32,410 nucleotides of DNA from Acidobacteriota bacterium. Lineage in GTDB: Bacteria; Acidobacteriota; Terriglobia; Bryobacterales; Bryobacteraceae. The position numbers and the translations under genes are program-made. Location: assembly GCA_016213775.1 (NCBI GenBank), contig JACQZR010000085.1:1-32410 (forward strand). The letters are read 5' to 3'. Of the stretch, positions 7,810-16,900 are shown one piece after another. The notes below the pieces were generated by a model. It saw nothing but the letters and a program-made list of their open reading frames with translations, was not told where the DNA came from and searched no databases. Every line of letters starts with the position of its first letter. The stretch's first letter is position 1.

Positions 7810-7928
7810 CATTCCGGAGCCGCGCCCCACAAGTCCGATCCGGTGACGGCATTGCGGCAAGAGTAGAAGAGATGCCAGTCATCAAACTCGTAAACGTGGA
7901 GAAGTACTGCGCCAATCTCAGCGCTTGA
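7810..7928 (+). pseudogene. Remnant of a second ADOP permease/ATPase junction
   Basis: Bases 7838-7911 match 4280-4354 at 67 of 75 aligned positions by hand count, with one gap. The homologous region starts around 7810 at CATTCCGG. It encodes the last residues of an ADOP permease (DPVTALRQE, stop) and then, from an ATG at 7872, the first residues of its ATPase (MPVIKLVNVEKYC). Similarity stops there and the frame closes at 7926-7928. The rest of both genes is missing on each side. This is what remains of a deleted paralogous transporter pair. The remaining gap sequence (7741-7809) shows nothing recognisable. Confidence 0.85.
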
Positions 7929-9876
7929 GAGCCGCGGTCTGACGAGCGGGCTCCAGTGCATCCGCAAGTGCGGTGACCGCGAACGCCGTGGTTGCGGCGG
8001 AGATCCACTGGTCGTGGTTGTAGGGGAAGCCGCTCTGGAAATAGGGCTGTACCTTTGGCGCGCGGCTTGCGACGTACCACGACCCATCATTCTTCTGCCG
8101 GCTCACCAGATACCGCACGCCGCGCTGGAACGCGGGATCCTGAGCGGACACACCGGCCTGACGCATCGCATAGAGCGCGACCGCGGTTCCGTAAGCGTCA
8201 GCGGGCAGAGTCGCGAGTTGGGGCCAACCTCCATCGGGCCGCTGCAACTTGCGCAACTCGGAAACGGCACGCTGCACCACCGGCTTTTCCGCACCCGACC
8301 ACTGCAGGCCAAGAACTTGGAAGGCCCGTTCAAAGGGAACGGAGGGTTGCGTGTGCATCAGCCACTGGCGCGTCTTTGCTATGCGCGCCTGCATCTCTGC
8401 CTGGCGCGCGGGGAACGAATAGCGCTGCATCGCCCGCACGCCGAACGCAGTAACAACGAATTGGCTGCTTTCGAGTGGCGGCCGCGTGATGGGGAAATGC
8501 CGCCAATCGCCGTGCTCGGTCTGCCGCGCAGCAATCGCCGACACCATGGCGTCTGTCAGTTCGTCGGCCGGATAGCCTCGATCGCCCAAGCCCATCAGCG
8601 AGAATACAAGGCCATCGGCGCTGATAAAGACGTCCTGGAGGAGCGCATCGCGCGTCTGCATCAGCTCCGCCTTCATCACCTGCACCTGCTCGCGGCTGAA
8701 TCCTTCGTCGACGGTAATGCCTGCGCGCGAAGCAGCGGGGACGGCCATTCCGATGACATGCTGATGATGGCAGCCGGCGCATCCGCTCATCTTGAAATAC
8801 TCTTTCGCCGTGGCTTCGAGCAGCGGCACCGCCTTGGCGATCGCCTTCCGAACATCGACGGACTGGTTTGCGGCCAGGCGCACGACCGATTTCTCTTGTG
8901 AAACCTGGCTGCCCAGCATTGCGAGAATCTTCGGATTGGCGAATTTCTTCGCCCAATCGAGGGCGGTCTGGCCATCCACACCTTTGACATTCGGATCGGC
9001 GCCCTTTTGCAGCAGGAGGCGCACGGTTTCGGGTTTGGCGGTGTCGGAGGCGACGGCGAGCATTAAGGCGGTCATGCCCCGGACGTCTTTCCGGTTCACA
9101 TCGGCTCCGGCGTCGAGGAGTGCTTTGATGGTCTCGATGGAGGCTGCTGGCGCAGCAGTCATGAGCGGCGTGAGGTGGGAAGCAGCGATGAGTCCATTAC
9201 GAACTTTGAGTTCGCGTTTGTGCGAGGCGTTCACATCGGCGCCCTTGGCCAGCAGCAGCCGAGTCATCTCAACGTTGGAGTGTCCCGCGGCGTGACCGAG
9301 GGCTGTGACGCCGGCGAAGTCTCCGGCGTTGATGTCGGCTTTGCGCTCCAGCAGCAGGCGAACGCTTTCCGTTTCGTTCGCGGAAGCGGCGTCGAGCAGT
9401 GCCGTGTTTCCACGCACGTCCTGCAATTCGGTGTTGGCGCCCTTGTCGATCATCCGTTTCAAGGTGACCGCCGATCCGCTGCTGCTCGCCGCCATCATGA
9501 GCGGTGTGCGGCCCATCTTGGTCACGACGTTGACTTGCGCGCCGGCCTCCATCAGGAGCTTTGCTTTATCCGGATTCGAAGCGGCCCACACCAGGGGAGT
9601 GGCGTCCAGCCCATTGCGGGAGTTTACATCGGCGCCGGCTTTCAACAGCACTTTCATCATTTCGATGCTGCCGATCGCCGCCGCATGCATCAACGGAGTG
9701 GTACCCCTAGCATCGCGCAGATCCACGGGCGCGCCTGAGGACAGCATTGACTGGATGTTGGCGATGTCATTGTCGCGGATGGCATCATAGAAATTTCGAG
9801 GAGTGACTTCCGCGCCTAGGGGGAAGCCAGAAACACAAAGCGCCACGAAAGTGGCGAAGCAGTTGCGGAAGTGCAT
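7918..9876 (-). CDS. Exported ankyrin-repeat/CxxCH/terpene-cyclase-like fusion protein
   Basis: The protein is 652 residues. A signal peptide (residues 1-22) leads into about seven ankyrin repeats (roughly 28-325; GTTPLMHAAAIGS, GADVNSRNGLDATPL, GRTPLMMAA, GADVNRKDVRGMTAL). A CxxCH heme c motif follows (SGCAGCHHQH, Cys366, Cys369, His370). The C-terminal 230 residues resemble the alpha/alpha toroid of squalene-hopene cyclase relatives, with QW-like motifs (QRPDGGWPQL, QKNDGSWYV) but no DxDD acid motif. It is therefore unlikely to be a cyclase; an exported c-type heme protein with two binding modules is more plausible. The start is fixed by GAGGGT 6 bases before the ATG. It has its own promoter-like leader (9915-9943) and overlaps the ADOP remnant at its 3' end. 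Confidence 0.85.
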   Translation of the reverse strand: MHFRNCFATFVALCVSGFPLGAEVTPRNFYDAIRDNDIANIQSMLSSGAPVDLRDARGTTPLMHAAAIGSIEMMKVLLKAGADVNSRNGLDATPLVWAASNPDKAKLLMEAGAQVNVVTKMGRTPLMMAASSSGSAVTLKRMIDKGANTELQDVRGNTALLDAASANETESVRLLLERKADINAGDFAGVTALGHAAGHSNVEMTRLLLAKGADVNASHKRELKVRNGLIAASHLTPLMTAAPAASIETIKALLDAGADVNRKDVRGMTALMLAVASDTAKPETVRLLLQKGADPNVKGVDGQTALDWAKKFANPKILAMLGSQVSQEKSVVRLAANQSVDVRKAIAKAVPLLEATAKEYFKMSGCAGCHHQHVIGMAVPAASRAGITVDEGFSREQVQVMKAELMQTRDALLQDVFISADGLVFSLMGLGDRGYPADELTDAMVSAIAARQTEHGDWRHFPITRPPLESSQFVVTAFGVRAMQRYSFPARQAEMQARIAKTRQWLMHTQPSVPFERAFQVLGLQWSGAEKPVVQRAVSELRKLQRPDGGWPQLATLPADAYGTAVALYAMRQAGVSAQDPAFQRGVRYLVSRQKNDGSWYVASRAPKVQPYFQSGFPYNHDQWISAATTAFAVTALADALEPARQTAALKR

Positions 9877-9914
9877 AGTAGTACCCTCACTAGCCCAGAT
9901 CGGAAGGTAACGTC

Positions 9915-9943
9915 ACCGGGATTCCCGGTCGCACAATATTGTA
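9915..9943 (-). promoter_or_regulatory. Putative -10 box and leader palindrome of the ankyrin fusion gene
   Basis: On the minus strand a TACAAT -10 box (9938-9943) overlaps the perfect palindrome ACAATATTGT (9933-9942). Just downstream lies ACCGGGA-T-TCCCGGT (9915-9929), a 7-bp stem with a one-base centre. A transcript would start near 9931, so the second palindrome would sit at the 5' end of the leader as an operator or hairpin. No good -35 box was found. The surrounding 9877-10131 gap holds no gene. Confidence 0.4.
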
Positions 9944-10070
9944 TACCACGCGGCGGATGGCGGAGTTTGGAAGGCGGCTGCGGACGAGGGCGTCATCCCT
10001 GCAGGAACTTGTTGGGGTAGTGTCAAGTTGCAGAGGTTCTTCGGCCTATCCCAACTATAAGTCCCGCGAG

Positions 10071-10092
10071 GGCTGGCCTGGAAAGGCCAGCC
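10071..10092 (-). terminator. Hairpin downstream of the thiolase gene
   Basis: A perfect 9-bp stem (GGCTGGCCT, 10071-10079; AGGCCAGCC, 10084-10092) with a 4-base GGAA loop lies 40 bases past the thiolase stop codon. No T-run follows on the minus strand, so it may be a 3' stabilising hairpin or an imperfect terminator. Confidence 0.4.
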
Positions 10093-10131
10093 GCGGCCAG
10101 GATTGGCCGCCCCACACGACGGCGGTAGGCA

Positions 10132-11337
10132 CTAAGACGCGGGCTTCAACACCGTACACACGGTCGCGCAGATCGGCCCCCCGATGTTGAACGTCGCGGC
10201 CGCACGCGCGTTCGGCACCTGCGCGCCTTTTGGCGCTTTTCCGAGCAGTTGCCACGACGCCCAGCCCACCATCGAGATGCCGGTGGCTCCAATCGGATGC
10301 CCTTTGGCGATTAAGCCTCCCGAGGTATTGATGCCGCATTCGCCATCCGCGGACGCCTTGCCGTCGCGCCAGTAGCGCGCGCCCTTGCCGTAACCGGCCT
10401 TGCCGATCACCTCGGCGCCAATGGCTCCCATAACGGAGAAGCAATCGTGCACTTCGGCGACGTTAATGTCCTTCGCCGACAAGCCGGCCATCGCATACGC
10501 CTTCGACATCGCGCAATAGGCGCCCTTCGGACGCAGCACCTCCCTGCCCTCCTTGCGCAACGGATCAGTAGCCTGCGCGTAGCCGGCGATCTCGACGCAA
10601 TCCGCCTTGTCGACGCCAAGCTTGCGCAGTCCTTTTTCGGTGGCGAGAATCATCGCCGCGTAGCCGTCGGTGATCTGCGAACAATCGTAGGTCTTCAATG
10701 GCAGGCCATCCACGACATAGCGGTTTAAGCCCTCGATCTTCATTGCCTGTTCGAGGGTCAAGGGCACCTTCTGCATCTGCGCATAGGGATTGTTCTTCGC
10801 GGCTGCGTACTCCTGGACCGCAACGCTCGCCAGATCCTCTTCGGTGACGCTGTGGGTGGACATGTAGTCGCGCATCACCTCAGCAAAAACATGGGGGAAC
10901 ACAAATATTTTGCCCTCGCGCTCGCCGGGATGCGAGAAGTAACCGAGCGCTTTGCCGATGAGTTTGCCATCCATTTTTCCCTCGGCATCGCGCATCTTTT
11001 CGTATCCAACCGCGATTCCCGTATCACCCCAACCCATCTGCATTTTGGCGATCACCGACAGGATGGCCTGTCCGCCGCTGGCACAAGCGTTCTCGACCGC
11101 CTCAATGGGCTTGCCTTCCAGACCAGGCACCATAGCCATCAGCCCCGACAGCAACCCCTGTTCGTTGAGTGTCATGTTGCAGGCGGCGCCCACTGATCCA
11201 ACGTCAATCGCCGATGCAGGGACGTCGATCTCCGCGCACGCGTCGAGCACGGACTGTTCGAGGATTTCGGGTACCGTCATGGCCAGCAGTTTTCCGAACT
11301 TGGATTGACGGTAGGAAGCGATGTAAACCGGTTTCAT
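10132..11337 (-). CDS. Thiolase, SCP-x type (acetyl-CoA acetyltransferase family)
   Basis: A 401-residue cytoplasmic enzyme of the thiolase superfamily, cleaving or forming beta-ketoacyl-CoA in fatty acid or side-chain metabolism. The nucleophile cysteine lies in VENACASGGQA (Cys85 from the chosen start). EVHDCFSVMG (His297) is the HDCF motif that marks SCP-x-like thiolases, and SGGLIAKGHPIGATG supplies the second catalytic histidine (His347). The length is typical. The ATG at 11337 follows GAGGT at a 6-base spacing and is better than an upstream GTG at 11355. In such thiolases a small DUF35/OB-fold partner is often adjacent; none is present here. It is divergent from the DUF481 gene, with a MerR-like promoter geometry in between. 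Confidence 0.9.
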   Translation of the reverse strand: MKPVYIASYRQSKFGKLLAMTVPEILEQSVLDACAEIDVPASAIDVGSVGAACNMTLNEQGLLSGLMAMVPGLEGKPIEAVENACASGGQAILSVIAKMQMGWGDTGIAVGYEKMRDAEGKMDGKLIGKALGYFSHPGEREGKIFVFPHVFAEVMRDYMSTHSVTEEDLASVAVQEYAAAKNNPYAQMQKVPLTLEQAMKIEGLNRYVVDGLPLKTYDCSQITDGYAAMILATEKGLRKLGVDKADCVEIAGYAQATDPLRKEGREVLRPKGAYCAMSKAYAMAGLSAKDINVAEVHDCFSVMGAIGAEVIGKAGYGKGARYWRDGKASADGECGINTSGGLIAKGHPIGATGISMVGWASWQLLGKAPKGAQVPNARAAATFNIGGPICATVCTVLKPAS

Positions 11338-11357
11338 GCAAGGACCTCTGATCACGC

Positions 11358-11389
11358 ATTGTAGCGGACCTCGCGAGGCCGGCGGTCAA
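11358..11389 (-). promoter_or_regulatory. MerR-type promoter geometry upstream of the thiolase gene
   Basis: On the minus strand, TTGACC (11384-11389) and TACAAT (11358-11363) are separated by 20 bases, longer than the usual 17. The spacer holds the perfect palindrome CCTCGCGAGG (11369-11378), placed exactly in the middle with 5 bases on each side. Over-long spacers with a central dyad are the hallmark of promoters remodelled by MerR-family activators. Some MerR regulators (for example LiuR) control acyl-CoA catabolism, which would fit. No MerR gene is in the window. Confidence 0.45.
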
Positions 11390-11403
11390 GCTAAACTCAG
11401 TTC

Positions 11404-12468
11404 ATGCGATATCAAGCTTTGGCGGGGGCGTTTGCGGCGCTCCTGCTGGCATCCACATCATACGGTGGCGTCATTGTATTGAAGAATGGCGACCGCGTAA
11501 CTGGCGATGTTATTAAGAAAGACGCGAAAAACCTCACTATTAAGAGCGTGAATTTCGGAGTCGTCACGGTGGCCTGGGACCAGGTGGCGTCGGTGACGGA
11601 AGAAAAGCCAGTCACAGTGGTGACGGCCGATGGGAAGTCAGTGGAAGGCACGTTGGCCACTTCGGGAGAGGCGGTGCAGGTGGTGGCGGGGGGCCAAACG
11701 CAGTCCCTGCCTCCGTCCGAGATTAGCGCCATTCGAAATGCCGATGAGCAGAAGGCCTACCTGCGGATGCTGAAGCCCCGGCTTGTGGATCTGTGGACGG
11801 TCACCGGCAATCTCGGTCTGGCAGCGACGGCCGGGAACGCCAAGACGTCCAGTTTCACTCTCCCGATCAATGCGGCGCGCATGTCGAGATCCGACAAGAC
11901 AACCATCTACTTCAACCTCATCCGCGCAACCGCCATGGTGAATAACGTCTCGGCCACCACCGCACAGGCGGTCCGGGGTGGATGGGCGTACAGCCGCAAT
12001 CTCCACCCCCGACTCTTCTGGAACTTTTTCAACGACTACGAATACGACCGCTTCCAGAACCTCGACCTGCGCGTCGTCGCCGGCAGCGGCCTTGGCTACG
12101 GGGTGTGGAAGGGCGAACGCGGCCGTCTCGATCTGGTGGGGGGCGCGAACTGGAACCGCGAGTCCTTCGATCCGGTGAGACCGCTGCTCCCCTTCATCCG
12201 CAACTCCGCGGAATTGTTCTGGGGTGATGACTGGGCTTACAAGCTGTCGGGCCGCGCCAACGTCACGCAGTCGTACCGCATGTTTAACAACCTCAGCAAA
12301 ACTGGCGAGTACCGTCAGAATTTCGACTTCGGGTTGAATACGAAGCTCACGAAGTGGCTGACTTGGAACGCAGCCTTATCCGATCGTTTCTTGAGCAACC
12401 CGGCACCGGGACGCAAGAAGAACGACGTTCTGTTTTCGACGGGGTTTGGGTTCACTTTCGCGCGGTGA
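11404..12468 (+). CDS. DUF481 outer-membrane beta-barrel protein (YdiY-like)
   Basis: A 354-residue exported protein. A signal peptide (MRYQALAGAFAALLLASTSY) is followed by an Sm-like/SH3-like beta module (VIVLKNGDRVTGDVIKKDAK, VTVAWDQVASV; residues about 22-110). The C-terminal 220 residues are a DUF481 barrel with GNLGLAATAGNAKTSSF, GGWAYSRNLHPRLFW, DLRVVAGSGLGYGVWK and a final aromatic-rich strand (FSTGFGFTFAR). It is probably inserted in the outer membrane; its role is unknown, and relatives are described as salt-induced outer-membrane proteins. No Shine-Dalgarno is seen. A TAAACT box ends 6 bases before the ATG, so translation may be leaderless. It is divergent from the thiolase gene. 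Confidence 0.85.
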   Translation: MRYQALAGAFAALLLASTSYGGVIVLKNGDRVTGDVIKKDAKNLTIKSVNFGVVTVAWDQVASVTEEKPVTVVTADGKSVEGTLATSGEAVQVVAGGQTQSLPPSEISAIRNADEQKAYLRMLKPRLVDLWTVTGNLGLAATAGNAKTSSFTLPINAARMSRSDKTTIYFNLIRATAMVNNVSATTAQAVRGGWAYSRNLHPRLFWNFFNDYEYDRFQNLDLRVVAGSGLGYGVWKGERGRLDLVGGANWNRESFDPVRPLLPFIRNSAELFWGDDWAYKLSGRANVTQSYRMFNNLSKTGEYRQNFDFGLNTKLTKWLTWNAALSDRFLSNPAPGRKKNDVLFSTGFGFTFAR

Positions 12469-12479
12469 AGCACTGGTAG

Positions 12480-12512
12480 GAAACCGCTTGCTGACGCGCG
12501 GGGCTCGGTTTC
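12480..12512. repeat. Intergenic inverted repeat (GAAACCG/CGGTTTC)
   Basis: A 7-bp stem (12480-12486 and 12506-12512) encloses a GC-rich 19-base loop. It lies 11 bases past the DUF481 stop codon and before the convergent 127-residue gene. Its inner sequence carries the reverse complement of the GCGT(A/C)AGC(G/A)AG(T/C)G motif seen at 412-424. It may be a dispersed repeat also acting as a weak bidirectional terminator. Confidence 0.4.
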
Positions 12513-12553
12513 GCATCCATGGGAGCACGTGACAGGAGGAGCGGTTCTGCTGA

Positions 12554-12937
12554 TTAGCGGCCGGCGGCCATGGCGAGCTCATGTGTGGGCTCTGCAACAA
12601 TGCCGAAACGGGAGACTTGAACACGCTCGTCAAACCCCCAGCCTGTGAGGTTGTATTCCACTTTGAGGAACCGCACCTCTGGCCAGTTGGAGAGATCGAG
12701 CATGTGAGTGTATTCGCCACAGTAGCAGCGGTTTGGTAAGACCACCAGAGGACGTCCTCCCCAATCACGGCCGTTTGTGGATCCCCAGATGGCGACCGAG
12801 AGCGTGTGTTGCTCCATCATCCGAGTGATGGAGAGCGTCAGCAGCAGAGGCGTGCCACGCCCATCGATGATGTTTACTTCAGGGCCGAAACCGGCATCCT
12901 GAACGAGTTCGTCTGGAAACAAGCAGACTGGACTCAT
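12554..12937 (-). CDS. Hypothetical protein (127 aa)
   Basis: A small soluble protein with no signal peptide or membrane helix. It is largely beta-rich: VQDAGFGPEVNIIDGRG, LLLTLSITRMMEQHTLSVAI, WGSTNGRDWGGRPLVVLP, EVRFLKVEYNLTGWG. The WGSxxGxDWG and DLSxxPEVRFLxV patterns recall a short acidobacterial family of unknown role, possibly a jelly-roll or discoidin-like fold, since such folds often describe deviation from a reference plane with WGS-type turns. The start is well supported by GGGAGGG 4 bases before the ATG. An overlapping frame (12376-12768) lacks this. It lies in the same direction as the cytochrome but is separated from it by 114 bases. Confidence 0.7.
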   Translation of the reverse strand: MSPVCLFPDELVQDAGFGPEVNIIDGRGTPLLLTLSITRMMEQHTLSVAIWGSTNGRDWGGRPLVVLPNRCYCGEYTHMLDLSNWPEVRFLKVEYNLTGWGFDERVQVSRFGIVAEPTHELAMAAGR

Positions 12938-13051
12938 AGAGCCCTCCCATGATTGGGGCGTTTCGTTGCTCCCCTATATAAGGTAGCCAACCTAGCTCCA
13001 CTTTCTCATAGTTTGTTTCAAATGAACAGAAAAAAATTCGTTAATGTTCGC

Positions 13052-13996
13052 TTAGCGTGGACGTAAGGGCTTACCTTCGGTGTACGAACCGATCCAATGA
13101 TTAGCAAACCTCAGATTGGCCTGTGGCTTCACCATCGGCATGTGGCACCCGATACAGTTTCTGCCGCTCACACTTGCTGTCTTATGCCTCGGTTGCGTGT
13201 GGCAAGTGCCGCAAATCCCATCATAATAAGCAGCATCGTGGCTCAACCCGGCATGCGCCGGATGGCATGTGAGACATGAAAGCCGCCCCCGGCTCTTACG
13301 GAAGCAAGCGCTCTCGGCCAGATAGAGCGGCTGGTGGCGCGTGTTCCACGGATTGGACCAATCTACATTATCGCCACTTGTAGTTGGCATTCGATGACAA
13401 CCGCCACACAACTTATTGATGCCCATCGCATCGAGATACTTTGGATTGCGGACCGGTTTCTGGGAGATAACATGATCGGCTGCCGCACCGTGACAACTTT
13501 CGCACTGCACGCCGGTTTCGGCGACTTCAATGCGGTGCCCATCAGCCAAACGGGGAGTCCCGGTGGAATGGCAGGCGAAGCATCGCAGAATGGCGGCTGA
13601 GGGGTCGAAGATCCGGTAGCGCTCCCCTCGCGGGGAACGATGTCCAGGGGTCAGCCCGGCCGACTTGCTGGCCGCATACCAGCTCAGCCCGTGTTCCAGG
13701 TAGTGTTCTTCATCCGCCTGACTGACGAAAGTCACCGCCTGCAGACCCGCCCCGAAGGCCCACTCGGCCTCCACCGCCGGGAATTGGGCACGAAGAGGAT
13801 GATCCTTTGTTTTGGATAACGATCGGGAATGGCCGGTCTTGGCGTGGGCGGCAAATTGGGCAGGATGACACTTGCGGCAGGATTCGCTACCGGCGAACTG
13901 GCCCCCGCCTTGCGCAAAGAGCGCGGGGGCCAGAACGGCCAGTACGGTTAGAGCATTACCAAATGAAGCGGCCACTGAACTGGATCTGACGGCCAT
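13052..13996 (-). CDS. Exported heptaheme c-type cytochrome
   Basis: The protein is 314 residues from the ATG at 13996, which begins a signal peptide (MAVRSSSVAASFGNALTVLA, then VLAPALFAQ). Seven CxxCH heme motifs are present: CRKCH, CFACH, CESCH, CGGCH, CLTCH, CGTCH and CIGCH. The opening FAGSESCRKCHPAQFAAHAK resembles the cytochrome c554/multiheme family whose first heme follows CxxCHxxQ. Additional histidines could act as distal ligands. It is likely periplasmic or cell-surface and carries electrons; the partners are unknown. An ATG at 14038 is also in frame but lies deeper inside the receptor gene and would put a hydrophilic extension before the signal peptide. The chosen start overlaps the receptor gene by 41 bases. 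Confidence 0.88.
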   Translation of the reverse strand: MAVRSSSVAASFGNALTVLAVLAPALFAQGGGQFAGSESCRKCHPAQFAAHAKTGHSRSLSKTKDHPLRAQFPAVEAEWAFGAGLQAVTFVSQADEEHYLEHGLSWYAASKSAGLTPGHRSPRGERYRIFDPSAAILRCFACHSTGTPRLADGHRIEVAETGVQCESCHGAAADHVISQKPVRNPKYLDAMGINKLCGGCHRMPTTSGDNVDWSNPWNTRHQPLYLAESACFRKSRGRLSCLTCHPAHAGLSHDAAYYDGICGTCHTQPRHKTASVSGRNCIGCHMPMVKPQANLRFANHWIGSYTEGKPLRPR

Positions 13997-16900
13997 AGAT
14001 TCCGGCCCTCGATGATACCAGTTTGCCAAACTGGGCATTGGTGACAGCCGTGTTCGGATCCGCGGCAGTCCAGGAATTCAACAGGTTGTAAGCCTCTCCG
14101 CGCAGTTCGAACTTCAGCCGTTCCCGGATGATGTTGAAGTCCTTGGAGAGGGTCGCGTCCACGTTCACAAAGCGCGGTCCCTTCACGCTGTCGTATTGAA
14201 GCGGATTGGTACGCCGCGTGAATGCGGGCAACACCTTGAACTTGGAGGTGTCAAACCACTGGCCGGAAGTGGGGTTGCTGATGCCGGGATCCCCGTCGAC
14301 CAACATCCCGCCGAAGCGCAGGTACGCACCCGAGTTGTACGTGAACAGCGTGCTTGCCGCCCAACCGCCCAACAGCGCGTCAAGGACCGGATGCGCATTG
14401 CCCATCATAGACCGCCCCTTGCCGAACGGAAGCTGATAGATGGCTGCGCCAGTCAAGCGATGGCGTGCCTGCGGAGCAGGCTGCCAGGTGAGGCTATTGG
14501 TGAAGTTGTCTACATTGTCGTAGAACTCTTCATTGCGGGAGTTGTTGTAGTTGTATCCTGCCACGAGGTTGAACCCGCTCACAAAGGGCCGCTGGAATTG
14601 CAGTTGCAGCGAGCGGTACCTGTTGCCGATGCCGCCTCGCAGCGTTTCGGTCAACGAGTTGTATTGGGGATAGGGTCGCAACAGTTCGCTGACAGCGACG
14701 TTTGCCTGGGTGCGAAGCTGGCCGGGCATCTTGGTTGCCGGCAGCAGGTTGAAGAACGGGTTGGGCACGGAAGCCTGCACCGCGTTCTGCACCCGGAAGC
14801 CGATGCGCGGATCCACCTGGTTTACATCGTAGTTGTAGGGGTGGTTGCGTCCGATGTTCATGAAGAACGTCGTATCGGAGAGGATGCGGAACGGCAGTTG
14901 CCGCTGCACACTGATGTTGATGCGGTCATTCACCCCGGGGTTGAAGTCCTGCTGATACCACGTGGTGGCTGTTCCGAGATTGGTGTAGGTGCCCAGGCTC
15001 TTGCCGGACACCGGTACCAGTCCGCCGGGAAACGGATTATTCAGGCGCTGTTGCGGGATGCCCTGCAGCGGACCGATGGTCGTGCTGTTGGCGTCAAAGC
15101 CGGGATAGGGAACGCTGCCGAGGATATTCAATCCGTCCGTCAGGGTTGCCGGAACGATGTAGCGCGCGTAGCCGATGCGCAGTGCCGTGTTGTTGTCGAC
15201 GCGCCACGCCAACCCGAGTCTCGGCATGAACAGGCCCTTCGGGGCGTTCCAGGAGTTCGGATTGTCGTCATCGGTGAAGTTCCAGGCGCCGTTGTAGATC
15301 GGATTGGAGGTGCGCAACGAAGTCGCCTGGGTAGGGAGCCGCGGAGCATTTGCCCCCTGGAAATCGGGGATGGGCACAGTCAGGTCGAGGTAGCGGGAAA
15401 GCCGGCGCTCCGGATCACGCATGGCGGTGAAGAACTCATAACGCAATCCGACGTTGAGTGTCAGGCGCGAATTCAGCTTGATATCGTCCTGCCAGAACAG
15501 GCCGACAAAGTCGACCACCGGACGCTGGATCGGAATCGAGGAAATGGACGACCCGCCGTCGAGCGCGCCGAGCAGGAACGTCGCCCAGGCGTCGCCGCTG
15601 AGGGCCGTATTGGGAGCGTTGTAGGTGTTGGAGGTGAGGGCCGGGTTAAAGACGAATGCCATCGGGCGAGGACGCGCGGCGGCAGTCCGCTCTTTGCGGA
15701 ACTCCCCACCCGCTTTCATGAAATGCCGGCCGACGTTCTTGGACATCTTGGATTCGATGTTGTAGGAATTCGGCTCCTGGAACCAGTATCCGGTCTTGCC
15801 AAGCGTGGTGGACGAGTAGGCATTCACGGTGACGCCAGGATAGTAGATGTCCGGAAGATCGTTGAGGTAGGCCTTGTACCAGGAGTTCCCAGCCCAGAAC
15901 TTCTCCAGGTCAGTCGCCTTCAGGGTCGCCTCCGGCACGCCGAAGGAATCGACGATCGCGTTGTAGGCGCCGCGCACATTCACCACTGTTGACGAGTTGA
16001 TCGTGTAGACGGCGTCACCGGAGTAAGTGATGGCGTGGCGCTTTGATCCGTCCACCGGCTGCGCTGCGGCCCCGCCGGTGAAGTCGTCCCACTTGGTGAA
16101 GGTATTGAACTTATTGAAGCGGCCGAACACCTTCAGCTTGTCGCTGATGTTGTAGTCGACGCGATCCATCACGTTCCAGTAGCGAAAACGGTTGGCGAAG
16201 CTCTTGGCGAAGTTGTTGACGTTCACGCCGTCTCTGTTTGGTTGCCACAGGTCGCCCAGCATGATCTTGGACGTGGGATCGAACCTGCTTTGGGGGATGA
16301 TGTTGCCGGCGAATGGTGTCCGAGTGATGACGTTGCCAGCCGTTTGGGTGGTGAAGGGATCGTAGATGGTGCGCAATCCGCCTTGTGTGTTCAGAGAGCG
16401 CGAAAAATCTCCGGTGCGCTCGGCGCTGGTGGGCAGCGTATTCTGCGTGATGATCGGCGCGCTGAGGCGCGTTCCTTCATAGGCGAAGAAGTTGAACAGT
16501 TTGTTCTTGAGGATCGGATTGCCCTGGGTCACGCCCCAGACGTTCTGGCGGGTGAGGTTCTTGCCTCGTGTCACGCGATCGGCCAACGCGTTGGCCACCG
16601 GGTTGCGCATCAGATAGTAGGCTGTGCCATGAAACGCGTTCGTGCCGGACTTCATCTGCATCGAAATGACGCCGCCCGCCGAATGTCCGAATTCGGCGTC
16701 CACCGCGTTCTGTTGCAGGTTCACTTCCTGCACGGCGTCCATCGGGGGCGTGTAGCTCGACTTCTGAGAAGTCATCGATGGCGCGCCATCGAGAATGATG
16801 TCGTTCTTGGTATTGGTGTTGCCGCCGACGTCAAACTGGCTGGCGGCCCAATGGTGATAGGGGGACTGTTCGGTGGACGATCGCACCACCACCGCCGGGT

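Noticed and set aside
8014-8901. 295-codon open frame on the plus strand
   Set aside because: It is antisense to the ankyrin fusion gene and shows no domain.
12376-12768. 130-codon minus-strand frame overlapping the 127-residue gene
   Set aside because: It also overlaps the DUF481 gene and lacks the strong GGGAGGG site of the chosen frame.
14196-15992. 598-codon open frame on the plus strand
   Set aside because: It is antisense to the receptor gene, with no signal peptide, no recognisable motif and a low-complexity Arg/Val/Gly composition typical of GC-rich shadow frames.
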